A DNA stretch of 64,000 nt from Acidovorax sp. HDW3 (GTDB lineage Bacteria; Pseudomonadota; Gammaproteobacteria; Burkholderiales; Burkholderiaceae_C): NCBI RefSeq assembly GCF_011303755.1, contig NZ_CP049885.1:274001-338000 (forward strand). Reading direction: 5' to 3'. The translations under genes and the position numbers were made by a program. Positions 36,265 through 44,900 of this stretch are shown here, one piece after another. The notes beneath the pieces are model-generated. The model worked only from the letters and a program-made list of their open reading frames with translations. It searched no databases and was not told the DNA's origin. Numbering within the stretch: position 1 is the stretch's first letter; every line of letters starts with the position of its first letter.

Positions 36265-37154
36265 GGGTTGTGAAAGAAACGCGGGGCCTCGCCCCAGAAA
36301 TGCCAGGCGGCGGGCTCCGCCTGGATGGCGTGATCCAGCGTCTGGAATACTTCCCGCGCCAGTGTGCCCACGTCATCGCGCACGCCCAGGGTCTGAACGC
36401 GCACAAAGCGCTTGCCGGTGGCGAAATCCAGGCCAGTCAGGTACAGCGTCATGGGAATGCGTTGCTCCACCGCCAGTCGCAGCAGCGCTTTTGGCATGAG
36501 GGCGCGCAAGCCTAGTAGCGTTACAGGCTCGGATGCTGCTACTTGGTCTGATGGTACGTCGATGGCCGCCAGCACCTGTTCGTCCTGGCGCAGCGCGCGC
36601 AGCGCTGGACGTAGGCTGGCGGATACATCCAGCGTTGGACAACCCAGGGCACGGGCCACTTCTGCCGTGCGTGCACGGGCATACCAGTGCAGTACCGCGC
36701 GGCCCTTGAAATGGGCGCCCTCCAGTGCGGCCACCAGTGCATGGGCGACAAGCCCTTGGGCATGTGCATGGCGCAGGCCCCACATGCCGGCCCCCCAGTG
36801 AAAGGTACACAGCAGGCCGCTGGCGCCGGGGGCCGGCCAGGTACCCTCCACACGCAGGTGGCGCGCCATCCAGGCATCGCTGCGTGTGCGCCCCAGATAA
36901 AAGTCCGCATGATCCACGAGCGTTATCAACCGGCGCTTGAGTAGCCAGTCCGCTTCGTCCAGTGCCCAGCCGTGTGCGCGAGCCTGCGCGAGCGCGGTAT
37001 GGCAGGCGTTGTGGTACAGCCAGTCCCAGCGTGCCAGGCGCCGGAAGATGCGAAAGCACAGCGGCCAGGGCAGCACCGCTGCCAGGCCCGGCAGCAATAT
37101 CAGCTCCAGCAGATCGCGCAACTCCGTGCGCAGGCGGCTAGTGGCGCGCGCCAT
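36261..37154 (-). CDS. LpxL/HtrB-like acyltransferase, divergent
   Basis: A 297-residue protein related to lipid A late acyltransferases and other LPLAT enzymes. Seen: N-terminal hydrophobic segment (LILLPGLAAVLPWPLCFRIF), HADFYLGRTRSDAWMARHL, the expected motif I region LLCTFHWGAGMWGLRHA, the downstream IDVPSD, and the C-terminal WHFWGEAPRFF, as in the family. Odd: the HX4D/E dyad reads HWGAGM, with Met where Asp or Glu is expected. ATG is taken two bases after the Wzt stop. Between an exporter ATPase and a GT-C-like gene it may acylate a glycan or lipid carrier, which is inference. Confidence 0.72.
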   Translation of the reverse strand: MARATSRLRTELRDLLELILLPGLAAVLPWPLCFRIFRRLARWDWLYHNACHTALAQARAHGWALDEADWLLKRRLITLVDHADFYLGRTRSDAWMARHLRVEGTWPAPGASGLLCTFHWGAGMWGLRHAHAQGLVAHALVAALEGAHFKGRAVLHWYARARTAEVARALGCPTLDVSASLRPALRALRQDEQVLAAIDVPSDQVAASEPVTLLGLRALMPKALLRLAVEQRIPMTLYLTGLDFATGKRFVRVQTLGVRDDVGTLAREVFQTLDHAIQAEPAAWHFWGEAPRFFHNP

Positions 37155-37156
37155 CG

Positions 37157-38395
37157 TCAATCCCACTCGTGGGGTAGGCGCACCAGGCCCGGCATACTCT
37201 GCGCATACACATGGCGGAAATGTACGCAGCGCATCCACTGCTCATACACCACAAGTCCCTGCGAATCGAACAGATACACGCTTAGCACATACTCGCCTGT
37301 GTGCACCGCCAGGGCGGGAAAGCGTACGCGGGCACGCCACAGGCCCTGGCCCAGCGGCTGAGGGGTGGCGCCATCGTTGTGCGTGGTGACCGAGGTAATT
37401 CCCACCCCATGCGCCTGCTCCAGCATTACGCCAATGCTCGGACATTCGCCGTCCGGCGCTTGTGCCACCACCGTCACCTCTAGGTCGGGGCCTTGCAGTA
37501 TGGGCACAGCGCTGCTGTCGAGCTGCGCCACATCCACCGACACGATACCAGCCGTACCCGGTGCGGGCTGGCCGCTGGTGCGCGGGGCGTCGCCCTGGGC
37601 GGCTGCAGCAGCAGCTCCGGCTGAAGGCGCTGCGTCACCGCCTTCCTGCGCGCGCACGAAAGCCTCATAGGCGGCCAGCACCTCTTCGGTCGGGCCGAAG
37701 GCCTGCTGCGCGCCCTTGTCCAGCCACAGCGTCGCATCGCACAGCTGGCGCACGTGGTACAGACTGTGCGAGCAAAACAAAATCGTGCAGCCGTTGCGCC
37801 GGAACTGCTCGATGCGCTCCACGCATTTTTTCTGGAAATGCTGGTCGCCCACGGCCAGCGCCTCATCGATGATGAGCAGGTCAGGCTCCACCGCCGTTAC
37901 CAGCGCAAACGCCAGGCGCACCGCCATACCCGATGAATAGGTTTTCACCGGCCGATCTATAGCCTCGCCCAGCTCAGAGAACGCCACGATCTCCGACTCC
38001 AGCGCGCGCATGGCCTGTGCGTCGATGCCGATCAGGCTGCCGCCGAAGTACAGGTTGTCGCGTCCCGTGAAGTCGGGGTGAAAGCCTGCGCCGAGCTCAA
38101 GGATCGCCGTCACACGCCCTTGGCGCTGCAGCAGGCCGGTGGAAGGGTGCATGGTACCCGCCAGCATCTTGAGCAGTGAACTCTTGCCTGCCCCATTGTT
38201 GCCAATCACGCCCAGGCACTGACCGCGTCGTAGCTCAAACGAAACGCCGCGTAGGGCCCAGTGGCTGCGGTGCGTGGGGCGCCCCGTCAGCAGGGCCTTC
38301 AGGCGGCTGCGTGGCGAGGCATACAGGCGGTATTCTTTGCCCAAATCTTGCACTTGAAGCACGGAAACCTGTGTTGGTTGCAGGGATGCGTTCAT
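37157..38395 (-). CDS. wzt: O-antigen ABC exporter ATPase with C-terminal glycan-binding domain
   Basis: ATPase of the ABC transporter that moves completed lipid-linked polysaccharide across the inner membrane. The 412-residue chain has an ABC domain at about 15-245 with Walker A GVIGNNGAGKSSLLKML, GRDNLYFGGSLIG, signature YSSGMAVRLAFAL, Walker B LLIIDEAL and the H-loop SHSLYHV, a Gly/Ala-rich linker, then a beta-rich domain (about 275-412) with IGVMLEQAHGVGITSVTTHN and GEYVLSVYLFDSQG, typical of Wzt carbohydrate-binding domains that recognise the chain end. The ATG overlaps the wzm stop (ATGA). An upstream TTG at 38401 is less likely. Confidence 0.93.
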   Translation of the reverse strand: MNASLQPTQVSVLQVQDLGKEYRLYASPRSRLKALLTGRPTHRSHWALRGVSFELRRGQCLGVIGNNGAGKSSLLKMLAGTMHPSTGLLQRQGRVTAILELGAGFHPDFTGRDNLYFGGSLIGIDAQAMRALESEIVAFSELGEAIDRPVKTYSSGMAVRLAFALVTAVEPDLLIIDEALAVGDQHFQKKCVERIEQFRRNGCTILFCSHSLYHVRQLCDATLWLDKGAQQAFGPTEEVLAAYEAFVRAQEGGDAAPSAGAAAAAAQGDAPRTSGQPAPGTAGIVSVDVAQLDSSAVPILQGPDLEVTVVAQAPDGECPSIGVMLEQAHGVGITSVTTHNDGATPQPLGQGLWRARVRFPALAVHTGEYVLSVYLFDSQGLVVYEQWMRCVHFRHVYAQSMPGLVRLPHEWD

Positions 38396-39207
38396 AGCCA
38401 ATCCACCAGCTGCTCATGGCTGCGCCGCAACAAGATTTCTAAAACAATAGCGCCTAGCGCAAGCCAGGCAAGGGCTGCAAGCCAATTTTGCATCAAAGGC
38501 CATGCTCCCTGGAGCAACACATCCTGGTAGGCTGTGACCCAGGGCGTCATAGGGTTGAGCCAGAGTACCCAACGCCAGTCTTGCGGAAACATGGTCATGG
38601 GAAACAGCACGGGTGAGACAAAAATACCGACTGACAAGGTAAATCCCACCAGCTGCGCCGTGTCGCGCAGCGCTGCCGCCAAGATGGCGAGCACATAGCC
38701 CCACAGCAGGCACAGCGCGAGCTGCAGCAACAACAGCGCCGGCAGCGTCACCAGCGCGGGGTGGAAGTGGTGCAGAGGCCCGTAAAACAACGCCAGCGCT
38801 AGCAACAGTGGCGCATGGATGACCGTGCTGGCCAACACCGAGCGGGCCACAAACAGCACCGGAGGCAAGGCATTTTTTTGTAGCACGCTACCCGCTTCCA
38901 ATAGGCTGTTCATGCCGCGCGACAGCGCTTCGCAAAAGGCCATCCAGGGCAACATGCCGGCAATCAGGTAGGTGCCGACGGCGCGTGTCGGTGCATGTTC
39001 GCCCAGGCGCATGGCGAACACCACGTCGAATACCAAGTAATACGCTGCCGCCGTGAGCAGCGGCTGGGCATAGGCCCAGGCTACGCCGGCGGCTGTGCCA
39101 GCGTAGCGCGCTGTTACCTCGCGTTGCGCCATGACCCACAGCAGGCGGCGCGAACTCCAGAGCGACTGCAGGTCGCGGGTGAGCCAATGCATTGGATCGG
39201 GCGCCAT
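38392..39207 (-). CDS. wzm: O-antigen ABC exporter permease
   Basis: Membrane subunit of the polysaccharide exporter, 271 residues with about six hydrophobic segments. Seen: the family N-terminus LLWVMAQREVTARYAGTAAG, GTYLIAGMLPWMAFCEALSR, VLQKNALPPVLFVARS, and the C-terminal LNPMTPWVTAYQDVLLQG. A TTG at 39216 is also open, but ATG 39207 gives a normal N-terminus. It leads the minus-strand run wzm-wzt-acyltransferase-GT-C-like, all overlapping or within 3 bases. Residues about 238-256, the last membrane helix, are encoded over a degenerate copy of the dispersed repeat. The 98 bases upstream of it should hold the operon promoter. Confidence 0.92.
   Translation of the reverse strand: MAPDPMHWLTRDLQSLWSSRRLLWVMAQREVTARYAGTAAGVAWAYAQPLLTAAAYYLVFDVVFAMRLGEHAPTRAVGTYLIAGMLPWMAFCEALSRGMNSLLEAGSVLQKNALPPVLFVARSVLASTVIHAPLLLALALFYGPLHHFHPALVTLPALLLLQLALCLLWGYVLAILAAALRDTAQLVGFTLSVGIFVSPVLFPMTMFPQDWRWVLWLNPMTPWVTAYQDVLLQGAWPLMQNWLAALAWLALGAIVLEILLRRSHEQLVDWL
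38440..38497 (+). repeat. Dispersed palindromic repeat, copy F inside wzm (degenerate)
   Basis: Reads TAAAACAATAGCGCCTAGCG, then CAAGCCAGGCAAGGGCTGC and AAGCCAATTTTGCATCAAAG. The AAAACAATAG flank matches copy A, and the distal GCTGCAAGCC..ATTTT matches copies G and H. It lies near the 3' end of wzm and encodes the last membrane helix. The family match is moderate because the central arms are eroded. Confidence 0.5.
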
Positions 39208-39305
39208 GACGTTCAAATTGGGTGTTTTTTAACCAGAATTCACGGCTAAAGCCGCTCTGGCCTGTGGCAAGCGGCGCGCAGGAATAATTTCAGCTGCCAA
39301 CCGCT

Positions 39306-40226
39306 TCAGTTGCGGTAGCTGGCAGAAAATGCCTCAATGGCCTCCACATGCGGCGTGGCCGACTCCAGAATGGGGCGTGCCAATTCTTGGCGTGCGGCTA
39401 CGCCTACGCCACCGGCGGCTTCTTCTACCAGCCTGTCCTTGACTTCGTCGAACGGCTGCAGCCCGGCGGGGCGCTTTTCCACCAGCTCGATGACGTGAAA
39501 GCCAAACTGCGTTTCCACCACGCCGCTCAGCTGGCCGGGCTGTTCCAGCGCGAAGGCGGCCTCTTCAAAGGGCGCCACCATCTTGCCGCGTGTAACGAAA
39601 CCCAGGTCGCCGCCTTTGGCAGCCGAGCCTGGATCCTTGGAATGCTCGCGCGCCAGCACCTCGAAGCTCGCGCCCTGCTGTAGCTGCTGGCGCAGGGTTT
39701 CGGCTTGGGCGTGTGCATCGGTGGCGTCGGCAGGAATCAGGATATGGCGCAGGTGCAGGCGCTCGGGCTGCTGAAAGCGCTGCGGCATGGCCTTGTAGTT
39801 TTGTTCAGCCAGTTTTTCCAGTACCGATTTTGGCTGCGCTGCGCGGGCTTGCGCTTCAACTTCGCGTGTCAAGGCGTCGGCGAGCACGCGCTCGCGCACA
39901 ATCTGCAGCACGCGCTGTACCTCGGTTTTTTCGTCGATTTTTTGTTCAATAGCGCGCGCACTCAGACTGCGGCGCAGGTAAATGTCGGTTGCCATGCGCT
40001 GCACGGATGCCGGCGACGACAGCACACTGGCCCGGTTGGCGGCATTCAGGGGCTGGGTCTCGGCAAGTATGTCGGCTGCCGTTACGGCCTGCGGGCCTTC
40101 GCCCAGCAGCGCAGGGGCGGCCTGGGCTGTTGCTGCTCCGTGTAGTCCTAAGAGGGCTGCGGCCAGGCAGGCGCTGCGCGCGGCATAAGATGCACAAAGG
40201 GACAGGGGCTGGAGCAGGGCGGACAT
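39306..40226 (-). CDS. Periplasmic parvulin-type peptidyl-prolyl isomerase
   Basis: A 306-residue secreted foldase. Seen: signal peptide (about 1-35, ACLAAALLGLHGAATAQA), a helical N-terminal chaperone-like part, and a parvulin domain at about 165-265 with LRHILIP, DPGSAAKGGDLGFVTRGKMV, PFEEAAFALEQPGQLSGVVE and GFHVIEL. The start gives the signal peptide; the frame stays open 33 bases further. It resembles the EpsD-type isomerases of exopolysaccharide loci only in general form. Same direction as wzm, 98 bases upstream, so it may assist envelope proteins of this locus, for instance the surface protein encoded just upstream of it. Confidence 0.88.
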   Translation of the reverse strand: MSALLQPLSLCASYAARSACLAAALLGLHGAATAQAAPALLGEGPQAVTAADILAETQPLNAANRASVLSSPASVQRMATDIYLRRSLSARAIEQKIDEKTEVQRVLQIVRERVLADALTREVEAQARAAQPKSVLEKLAEQNYKAMPQRFQQPERLHLRHILIPADATDAHAQAETLRQQLQQGASFEVLAREHSKDPGSAAKGGDLGFVTRGKMVAPFEEAAFALEQPGQLSGVVETQFGFHVIELVEKRPAGLQPFDEVKDRLVEEAAGGVGVAARQELARPILESATPHVEAIEAFSASYRN

Positions 40227-40280
40227 AGTAGATACAAGGCGCGATAGGCGCGGAAACAAAACTCAGAATGCTGAGCAGAA

Positions 40281-40307
40281 AAAAAGGGCGGAAGTTCCGC
40301 CCTTTTT
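40281..40307. terminator. Strong bidirectional intrinsic terminator
   Basis: GGGCGGA and TCCGCCC form a 7-base stem with a 3-base loop (40286-40302), flanked by AAAAA on the left and TTTTT on the right, so it can end transcription in either direction. It lies 22 bases beyond the stop of the surface protein gene (minus strand), which suggests that gene is strongly expressed and set apart from the isomerase gene. Confidence 0.88.
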
Positions 40308-40329
40308 CAGCTAAACCGCAAAAAGCGGA

Positions 40330-41865
40330 TTAGGGTGCAACGACGATGTTCGTCTTGCTGGTGCGGTGCTTCCAGATGCCGCCCAGGCTGACGCTGTTGC
40401 TGGTCAGGGCCTTGGCGAAGGCATGGCCGATCACCGGCAGGCCCAGGGTGCCGCCGGCGACGGCGTTGCCCGGAGTCTTCAAGGCCATCCAGCCGTCGGT
40501 GTACACGTCGGTCGAATTGGCTTTGCTGGTCATTTGCAGGCTTTGGCGTGCAATCATTGCGCCCAGCACAGGTGTGCCATCAGCGTCAACCAGAGTCTTG
40601 TTGAACGTCAGCACACTGGTTTCACCGCAGAATGCCAGGGTGGGCGTTGTGCCAGGTTTCTGGGGCGAAATCACATAACCGCCAGGCGTCGCAACCTTAA
40701 CGTTTTCGCTGGTATCGAAGTAAGACAGGTCGTCAAACTTGGAGCCCACGCAAATTTGTTGCTTGACGCTATCCCAGCTGGTATTGGCGATCGTGAAGTA
40801 GGCACCGCCAGTAGCAAACACACGCTTGTCGCCCGACGCAGCATAGTCTACAGCCACGTTGTAGCGGCGCGCAGGCATGGAGAAAGTCCAGTCGGTGGCG
40901 AAACCAACGTCAGGGCTGGTCATGTATTCGTTGGTAACCGATGCCGTAGCCAGTGCGTTCGACAGGAAGTGTGCCTGGGCCAATGCAGCGCCTGCGCCGG
41001 AAGCGGTGACATAAGGCGTGGACAGGTCGGGGAAATCGTAGTTCTTCGCGATCAGCTTGCCTTGGGCCAGCAGCGGATCTGCCGTCAGGAGGGCGGCCTG
41101 TGCTGGCGTGACGACAGCATCCTCCTCCTGGGGCGAGAACACGATATTGGCTGCTTTGCCAGGGCCCGTTGCCTCGATAGCTGTTGCTTCGCCGGTAAAC
41201 GAACCAGCCTTGCCCAGGTTCATAATCATCCAGTTGGCCATCAGACCACCGGTGGGGTTGGCGTAACCACGTGCAGCGGCATCCGAGCCATCAGCAGCCA
41301 AGTCTGTCTTTTGGCTAGGCATGTTAGCGCAGGGAGCAACGCCGTTGACGTGCTTGATCGAGTTATACAGGGCCGAACCTGAAGGGATGTCGGCCATGTT
41401 CAGGATTTCGATATAGCCTTCGAGCGTACCGGCACCAGTGTCAGTGGGGGCTAGACGGGCCGTACCAAAGCTGGCATTGACGTTGGCGGGCAGCGTGCAG
41501 CTGTTGTCCTTGGTCACCAGGGTGGAAACGCCGTCCTTTTGGCTCACGTTCGCCGACCACATGTCGCCAGGCGACAGGAAAATGGTGATGTCGTAGATAT
41601 CGTCAGAGTTGGCGGCGCCACGGTAGCGCAGCTTGACGGCCTTGCCGTTGACTGTGTCGGTGTTGGTAATGTTCAGCAACGAGACGTTGCCGTTTTGCGT
41701 GCTGAAATAAGGCACCAGCAGAATGTGACCTACGCCCGTGGGGCTCACCTGCAGCGTGTTGGCGGTTGTGCCAGCTGTGATAACGGTGCCGGCGGATGCA
41801 ACGCCGGCGAGGCCCAGGCCGCCGATCATGGCAGCAATGCTCACGGCGAGAACGTTCTTTTTCAT
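40330..41865 (-). CDS. Secreted surface protein of unknown function
   Basis: A 511-residue protein with a clean signal peptide (MKKNVLAVSIAAMIGGLGLA, cleavage after VASA). The mature chain is Thr/Ser/Ala/Gly-rich with few charged residues. N-terminal part: VGHILLVPYFSTQNGNVSLL, NITNTDTVNGKAVKLRYRGA and FLSPGDMWSANVSQ, a pattern I remember from gammaproteobacterial hypothetical surface proteins of similar length. Three Cys pairs may form disulfides. The ATG is preceded by CTGGAGTG. A strong terminator follows. Codon use and isolation suggest high expression, possibly as an S-layer-like or outer surface component, but no anchoring motif is seen and the role is unknown. Confidence 0.75.
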   Translation of the reverse strand: MKKNVLAVSIAAMIGGLGLAGVASAGTVITAGTTANTLQVSPTGVGHILLVPYFSTQNGNVSLLNITNTDTVNGKAVKLRYRGAANSDDIYDITIFLSPGDMWSANVSQKDGVSTLVTKDNSCTLPANVNASFGTARLAPTDTGAGTLEGYIEILNMADIPSGSALYNSIKHVNGVAPCANMPSQKTDLAADGSDAAARGYANPTGGLMANWMIMNLGKAGSFTGEATAIEATGPGKAANIVFSPQEEDAVVTPAQAALLTADPLLAQGKLIAKNYDFPDLSTPYVTASGAGAALAQAHFLSNALATASVTNEYMTSPDVGFATDWTFSMPARRYNVAVDYAASGDKRVFATGGAYFTIANTSWDSVKQQICVGSKFDDLSYFDTSENVKVATPGGYVISPQKPGTTPTLAFCGETSVLTFNKTLVDADGTPVLGAMIARQSLQMTSKANSTDVYTDGWMALKTPGNAVAGGTLGLPVIGHAFAKALTSNSVSLGGIWKHRTSKTNIVVAP

Positions 41866-41909
41866 AAACACTCCAGATAAAAGTTGATAAGCGCAACTAC
41901 CAAGATCGA

Positions 41910-44900
41910 TTACGCTGATAAATCGTAGCACAGCACTCTAGGAGAGAGGTTGTATGGATGCATAAGGGGAAGGGGCTGTTGAAGAAATACAACATGCCAA
42001 CCTAAGGCGCACTCAACCTCGACTCCTTCGTCGCTGGGGTGCGAGTGTATGCGAAACTGCCCAGGGTTCCTAGCTACTTGAGTAGCCAATTCTTTACCTT
42101 GCGCTGCCAGTGCGTGGGAATGGCTTGGGCAGCATGGCTCAGTACAGGCATTCCTCGTAAGTAGCTCAAGGCACCTACCGTGCGGGCTTGCAGAGGAGGG
42201 GGGCGCGATGTGCAGGGATAGGCGCTGTGCATCGGGCAGCATGTCGGTACTGGGGTGGTGTTGTGGGAATCCTGCAAGGTAGTGATGAAGGTAGCTCCAG
42301 CCATCTGCTGCTTTAAAGCTGGGGGGGGCGAGTGGCTGCTTTGGTGCGTTGCCAGTGCAAAAGTGCTGGCTGCGGATGTGGTTAAAGAAATCAATCCATG
42401 TCGTAGGCGCTCCGCTCCAGGGGCAGACCCAACTCCAGGGGCGTCCTGTAACGCGTTCGGCAAAGGCGCCGATATCGGGCACCACCACAGGCAAGCCGGC
42501 CTGCAGTACTGCGCTCAGGGTGTAGCTATAGGTTTCGGGCCACTGGGCGGGGAACCACACCGCATCGGGTTGTAGCCACTGCAGCAGGCCGGGCAGGTCT
42601 TCATCCTGGTATTCGCCGTGCACCGTCAGGCGTGCGCGGGGCTGGGTTTGCAGGTGGCGGTAGCAGTAGCCCAGCAGGTGCAGCTCCAGAGGGGTGTTGC
42701 GCTTGGCGGCTTCGAGGGCCACGGCTTCGAGGACATCGGCGCCCTTGATGACGCTGAGCGCGCCAATGACGACGATTTTGAGGGGGCGTGCACCTTGGAG
42801 GGGGGCTGGCTGGGGTTCGGGCAGCTGTGTGTCGGGGGTGATGTCGGTGTGCGGAGCGGTCAATACCTTGGCTGCTGGCGCAAAGGCGGCAATGCGCCGG
42901 GCGCAGTCGTGGCTGGGGGCGAATACGTGGCGTGCGCCATTCAGTAGTTCGGCGTTGGCGCCGCGCCATTGGGCGACGGTGCCAAAAAGCGGCTCTGTCA
43001 TGCTGGGGGGGCAGCAGCCGCATTGGCCTGGGGCGGGTTCGGTCACCAGGTGGCCGCTGTTGCCTGTGAGGCTGATGTGGGTGCAGTAGCTGTAATAGTC
43101 GTGTGCCGTGAAGTCGTAGGGTACGCCTAGCAGTGCGGCGAGTTCACGTACTTCGGTACCGTGGCCGAGCAGGTGGTGGTAGTGCACGTGGCAGATGCCC
43201 AGGGTGCGCAGTATGTGCAGCAGGTCGTCGAACTGGTCTGCCAGGCGGAAGGTGAGCTCAAAGCCTTCGTTTGCAGCGGTCATGCGCAGCAGCACGCTGG
43301 CGTTAGGCGCTGGCGTGAGCGTGAGAAATTGTGCCTGTGCCGCCAGGTGCTGCGCCAGTTCCCGTACGTGGCGCAGCGTGCCACCTGCGCGGTTGTGCAG
43401 CACGGCAAGAATGGTGGGCAGGCCACTTGTTTGCAGGCGTGCCATGTCCAGCCGCAGGCGGTAGGGGCGGGCCGGATCGGCTTGTACGAATTGGTGGACT
43501 TGGTGTGCGTAGCGTGGGTGCAGGCGTGCCAGTGTAGCCATGGCGGCTTGCTCGCGTGGGCTTTTACTGTCGCCAAAGCTCACGCCCCCGGTGTGCAGCA
43601 CAAAGGTGTCGAGCAAGTGCAGGTTGCGCCAGCCTTTGCTGGCAGCGCGTTGGCAGAAGTCGTTTTCCTCGCCGTAGCCTTTGCCGAAATTTTCCGTGTC
43701 GAACAGACCCACTTCGAGCAGACTGTCGCGGCGGATGTACATGCAAAAGCCTACGCCGGTGGGCACATCCACCACCACGCCGGGGTTGGTGTGGGCGCAC
43801 AAGGCATCGAGGTGCGCCGTGTCGTAACCGGGGGGCAGGGGATTGTCCTGGCAAAAGCGTGGGTAGCTGCAAATGGTGGCGTTGGTCGAGAGGGGGGTGA
43901 CGCTGGCGATGCGCTGGTCGCCGTAGGCGGCGGCACGGATGCGGTCGAGCCAGTCGTTGGCGACTTCGGTGTCGCTGTTGAGCAATAAAACGTCGTTGTC
44001 GCCAGACAGTGCCATCCCCCGGTTGACGGTGCCGACAAAGCCCAGGTTTTCGGTGTTTTCCAGCAGGGTGATGCGCTGGTCTTGCGCTGCGCGTTCGCGC
44101 AGCCAGGCGGTGACTTCGGGTTCCGGGCTGCAATCGTTGATGACGATGAGGCGATACGGCGTACGTGTGGGTGCCGCCAGGACGGAGTCTATGCACAGGC
44201 GGGTATCGCTCAGGCTGCGATAGACCGGCACGATGATGTCCACCGGGTGTGGGGGGCAGGGCAGGGGCGTGGCCGGTGGAGCCGATGGGGCCGGGGCGGG
44301 GCTGCGGCCCAGTAGGCGGTCGAGGCGCATCTTGGCGTGTACCAGTGGGCGCGTGGCCCGAAAGATGGTGGAGTTTTCGAGGTTTTGCAGGTGCTGCGCC
44401 AGTTGCTGGTATTCCGTTTGCAGGCGGGTATGGGCCTGGGTGAGGGTGTGGCGGTGCTGGCGGAGCTCCTGGTTTTGGGCTTGGGCAGCAGAAAGAGCCG
44501 CACCAAGTGATGTATTGGCGTGTTGTAGTTGTGCCTGGGTGTTGGCGAGCCGCTCGTGTGTATCAGCCTGGGAGCTCTCTAGAGTCAGGATGCGGTCTTG
44601 TAGTGGCTTGACGGTGCTAGACAATATGGCGTAATCGGCTGACATCGGCCAGCCAAGCTCTACCTCCAGGTGGGTGCTGCTTGCCACTTGGGCGGGGGGG
44701 GCTGCGAGGATAAACCAGGGGTCGTCACCGGTGAGCAGAAGCAGCAGTGCGTCACTTACGCTGGGCAAGAGGGCCTGCGCAACGATCTGGCTGGGAGGGG
44801 CTGGAGACCACAGGGCAGAGGGGCCATCGCTGGCTTGCCAGTGCCAGCAGATGTCGCCACCTGCGGTGCGCAAGGTCAGGCGATGCAGGTGTAGGAACCC

